DNA of 45,875 bases from Chloroflexota bacterium (GTDB lineage Bacteria > Chloroflexota > UBA6077 > FW602-bin22 > CADDYW01): positions 1 through 45,875 of the forward strand of contig JAJPIK010000091.1 in the NCBI GenBank assembly GCA_021324795.1, in the 5' to 3' direction. The notes under the pieces were generated by a model, which saw nothing but the letters and a program-made list of their open reading frames with translations, did no database searches and had not been told where the DNA came from. Positions 44,274 through 45,875 of this stretch are shown here, one piece after another; the first letter of the stretch is position 1, and every line of letters starts with the position of its first letter. Made by a program: the position numbers and the translations under genes.

Positions 44274-45716
44274 CTAGTGCCCTTCCCGCTCGATCTTCTT
44301 GACCAGCTCCTCGAGATATGGCGTCTTCGCCTGCTGGTAGCTCCAGGGTGCCGTCTGGCCGTCGGCGATTGCCCGACGCTTCACCTCGGCATAGCGCCTT
44401 GCCTCATCCGGATGGCCGCGCAAGTAGTCGCGGCAGGCGATCCAGCCACGGAGATAGGGGTGATCCGGGGGCAGGAGGTAGAGCAGCACCGGATACTCCT
44501 CGTTCGCGTAGCGAACCGTGCCCTGGAGCAGCGGCTGGATATGGGCGAAAGGGAAGTCGACGAATCCTAGTCCCAATAAGGTCGAGCGGAGCCGGTCGTG
44601 CTCCTCCGTGGCCGCGGGAATCACTACGTCCAAGACTCGCCGTCCGCCCAGTCCCGGCACGGCGGTGCTCCCAACATGCTCCACCCGAATCGTCGGCAGC
44701 ATGCTCCGTAGACTCTCGGCCAGACAGTCAACAGCACCCGGATAGCGATCGTCGTACTCGGTGAACCTCATTTGGGGGGGTAACGCTGACGCCAGTCCGC
44801 CACCTCCCTCGGACCAAACCTCAGTCGACTCTGAGGCCGAGAGGGTGATGCGCGGGCTAGCCTCCTTGACCAACACCTCATCATTCGCTTGGCGACGGGC
44901 GGTGACCAGAAAGGAACGAGGGAAGCCAGGCTGGTCGCGTTGCGCCACTGGCCAGGGCCAGCGCCCGAAGTTAGCGCCCTCTTCACCGGGCTGCCGGACG
45001 TCGGTCACGGTCCACCCGTGCCGTTCCAGGAGCACTTCAGGCTCGTTCGTCCCGAACTGCCAGGGTGTGCCTCGTTCCCGCAGCCTGGCTAGGTATGATG
45101 CCATCCAAGGCGATTCGAGGAAATCGCGCGAGAGGAAGTCTGCACCAAGACGGCTGCCGGGCGAGGTGAGGTTCTCGAGCGCCACGAGGACCCGATGGGC
45201 CCCTAACTCATCCAGGTATTCGAAAAACCCCTCGGCTAGCCACACCGAAGGTTGCATGGGGTCAAATCCGCTCCCGCGGAGGTGGTCTGGGAAGCTGTCG
45301 GACATGAGATCGACCCCAACAGGACGACGATCGCACGCTGGTTGGGCGCCGATTGAATCCAGGCGCTCTTGCTTCAGCGCGAGCAGCTCTGGGCGGTCCA
45401 GTTCGTAGAGCGTCGTGCCTGGCAACCACCGCAGACGGAACGCACGCGCATCCATGCCGGCTCCCAGGAGAACCACCTGGCGTAGCCGATCTCTTTCGGT
45501 CACGCCGAGGAGCCAGTCGTCGAAGAACCGGGTGCGAATGGCGATGTAAGGGTTGTCGCGCGCCTCGACAGGCTCGGTCGCCAACAGGGCAAAGCCCTCC
45601 GGACCGGCGAGCGCTGCCGCCAGGGAATCCTCGAAGAGACGGTCCGGTCGTGCGCTTTCGCGGGCCCGCGCCGCTGCGGTCCAAAGCGATGTTTGAGCAA
45701 CCCGGTCAAGGGCCAT
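44274..45716 (-). CDS. SAM-dependent methyltransferase fused to a GrpB domain
   Basis: A 480-residue fusion. Residues about 1-280 form a class I methyltransferase of the LCMT/Ppm1-like (TIGR00027) group: RTRFFDDWLL at 61-70, the SAM loop VVLLGAGMDARAFRL at 81-95, the acidic YELDRPE after it, and AEGFFEYLD as the conserved EG motif. After a linker (about 285-315), residues about 318-480 form a GrpB/UPF0157 domain, with VEHVGSTAVPGLGGRRVLDV, a nucleotidyltransferase-like fold. The substrates of both halves are unknown. The ATG at 45716 has AGGAG four to five bases upstream; a longer start crosses towards the tRNA gene. No operon partner follows. Confidence 0.85.
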   Translation of the reverse strand: MALDRVAQTSLWTAAARARESARPDRLFEDSLAAALAGPEGFALLATEPVEARDNPYIAIRTRFFDDWLLGVTERDRLRQVVLLGAGMDARAFRLRWLPGTTLYELDRPELLALKQERLDSIGAQPACDRRPVGVDLMSDSFPDHLRGSGFDPMQPSVWLAEGFFEYLDELGAHRVLVALENLTSPGSRLGADFLSRDFLESPWMASYLARLRERGTPWQFGTNEPEVLLERHGWTVTDVRQPGEEGANFGRWPWPVAQRDQPGFPRSFLVTARRQANDEVLVKEASPRITLSASESTEVWSEGGGGLASALPPQMRFTEYDDRYPGAVDCLAESLRSMLPTIRVEHVGSTAVPGLGGRRVLDVVIPAATEEHDRLRSTLLGLGFVDFPFAHIQPLLQGTVRYANEEYPVLLYLLPPDHPYLRGWIACRDYLRGHPDEARRYAEVKRRAIADGQTAPWSYQQAKTPYLEELVKKIEREGH

Positions 45717-45737
45717 CTCTCTCCTCATGCTTAGAGG

Positions 45738-45811
45738 TGCCCCCGGGGCGACTCGAACGCCCGACACGCGGTTTAGGAAACCGCTGCTCTATCCGCCTGA
45801 GCTACAGGGGC
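45738..45811 (-). tRNA. tRNA-Arg (CCT)
   Basis: A 74-base cloverleaf on the minus strand. The acceptor stem GCCCCTG pairs with CGGGGGC, and the anticodon stem GCGGT/ACCGC holds loop TTCCTAA with anticodon CCT (45775-45777). The T arm contains GTTCGAGTC. CCA is only partly encoded (ACCT). It reads the AGG codon. It stands 22 bp before the methyltransferase-GrpB gene; no promoter is clear in the remaining 64 bp of the window. Confidence 0.95.
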
Positions 45812-45875
45812 TTGATTGCTGCGAGTGATGGGCGAAGCGAGAGGTACTCGCCACCTTCCTAGCTCATAGGAAAGA

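Overview
The window looks like a stretch of a moderately GC-rich bacterial chromosome. My best guess is Chloroflexota, possibly near the Thermomicrobia. This is an inference from three things: the mix of housekeeping genes, two coenzyme F420-dependent enzymes (one a very close match to F420-dependent glucose-6-phosphate dehydrogenase), and many GTG starts with strong Shine-Dalgarno sites. No phage, insertion sequence, CRISPR array or defence island is visible. Nearly every gene is an ordinary chromosomal gene, so the interest lies in unusual fusions, a gap in the ATP synthase operon, altered catalytic residues and regulatory layout.

Layout. Positions 1-2934: the end of tuf, then rpmG, a strong terminator, a membrane CvpA-CAP fusion protein, and on the minus strand an M24 peptidase with a small membrane zinc-ribbon protein. 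Positions 3067-7296: a PcrA/UvrD helicase, apparently leaderless, faces a XerC/D-like recombinase with two altered active-site residues. Two small unknown plus-strand genes follow. Positions 7356-15997: a long minus-strand operon runs atpI/Z-atpE-F-H-A-G-D-C-murA-mreB. It has no atpB (Fo subunit a). Positions 16064-20366: the initiator tRNA with a near-consensus promoter and a terminator, then tilS-hpt and ftsH. Positions 20484-27432: F420-dependent glucose-6-phosphate dehydrogenase on the plus strand converges on a minus-strand greA-lysS-GH57-serS cluster.

Positions 27506-34090: a cell-surface region. It holds a secreted RlpA-like double-psi barrel protein whose 3' end overlaps a large convergent GT-C-like membrane lipoprotein gene by 220 bp. 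Upstream of the latter lie a Pro/Thr-rich lipoprotein, a cysteine desulfurase and a translationally coupled HExxH metalloprotease. Positions 34263-37344: pheA (chorismate mutase-prephenate dehydratase) with a coupled small gene converges on pyrE, and the shared terminator is written in both reading frames; sodA follows. Positions 37367-42060: an aldo-keto reductase, a thiamine-diphosphate enzyme of unknown substrate, an F420/FMN split-barrel protein and a PPi-type phosphofructokinase. Positions 42061-45811: a structured intergenic region, a secreted beta-propeller protein, a decayed membrane-protein fragment, a methyltransferase-GrpB fusion and tRNA-Arg(CCT).

Promoters can be read directly at several genes. 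A TTGACA-like -35 and, very often, an extended TGnTATAAT -10 recur, which points to a normal housekeeping sigma factor. The PPi-dependent phosphofructokinase, the F420-reducing glucose-6-phosphate dehydrogenase and the GH57 glycosidase suggest a sugar metabolism linked to stored glucan, pyrophosphate and F420.
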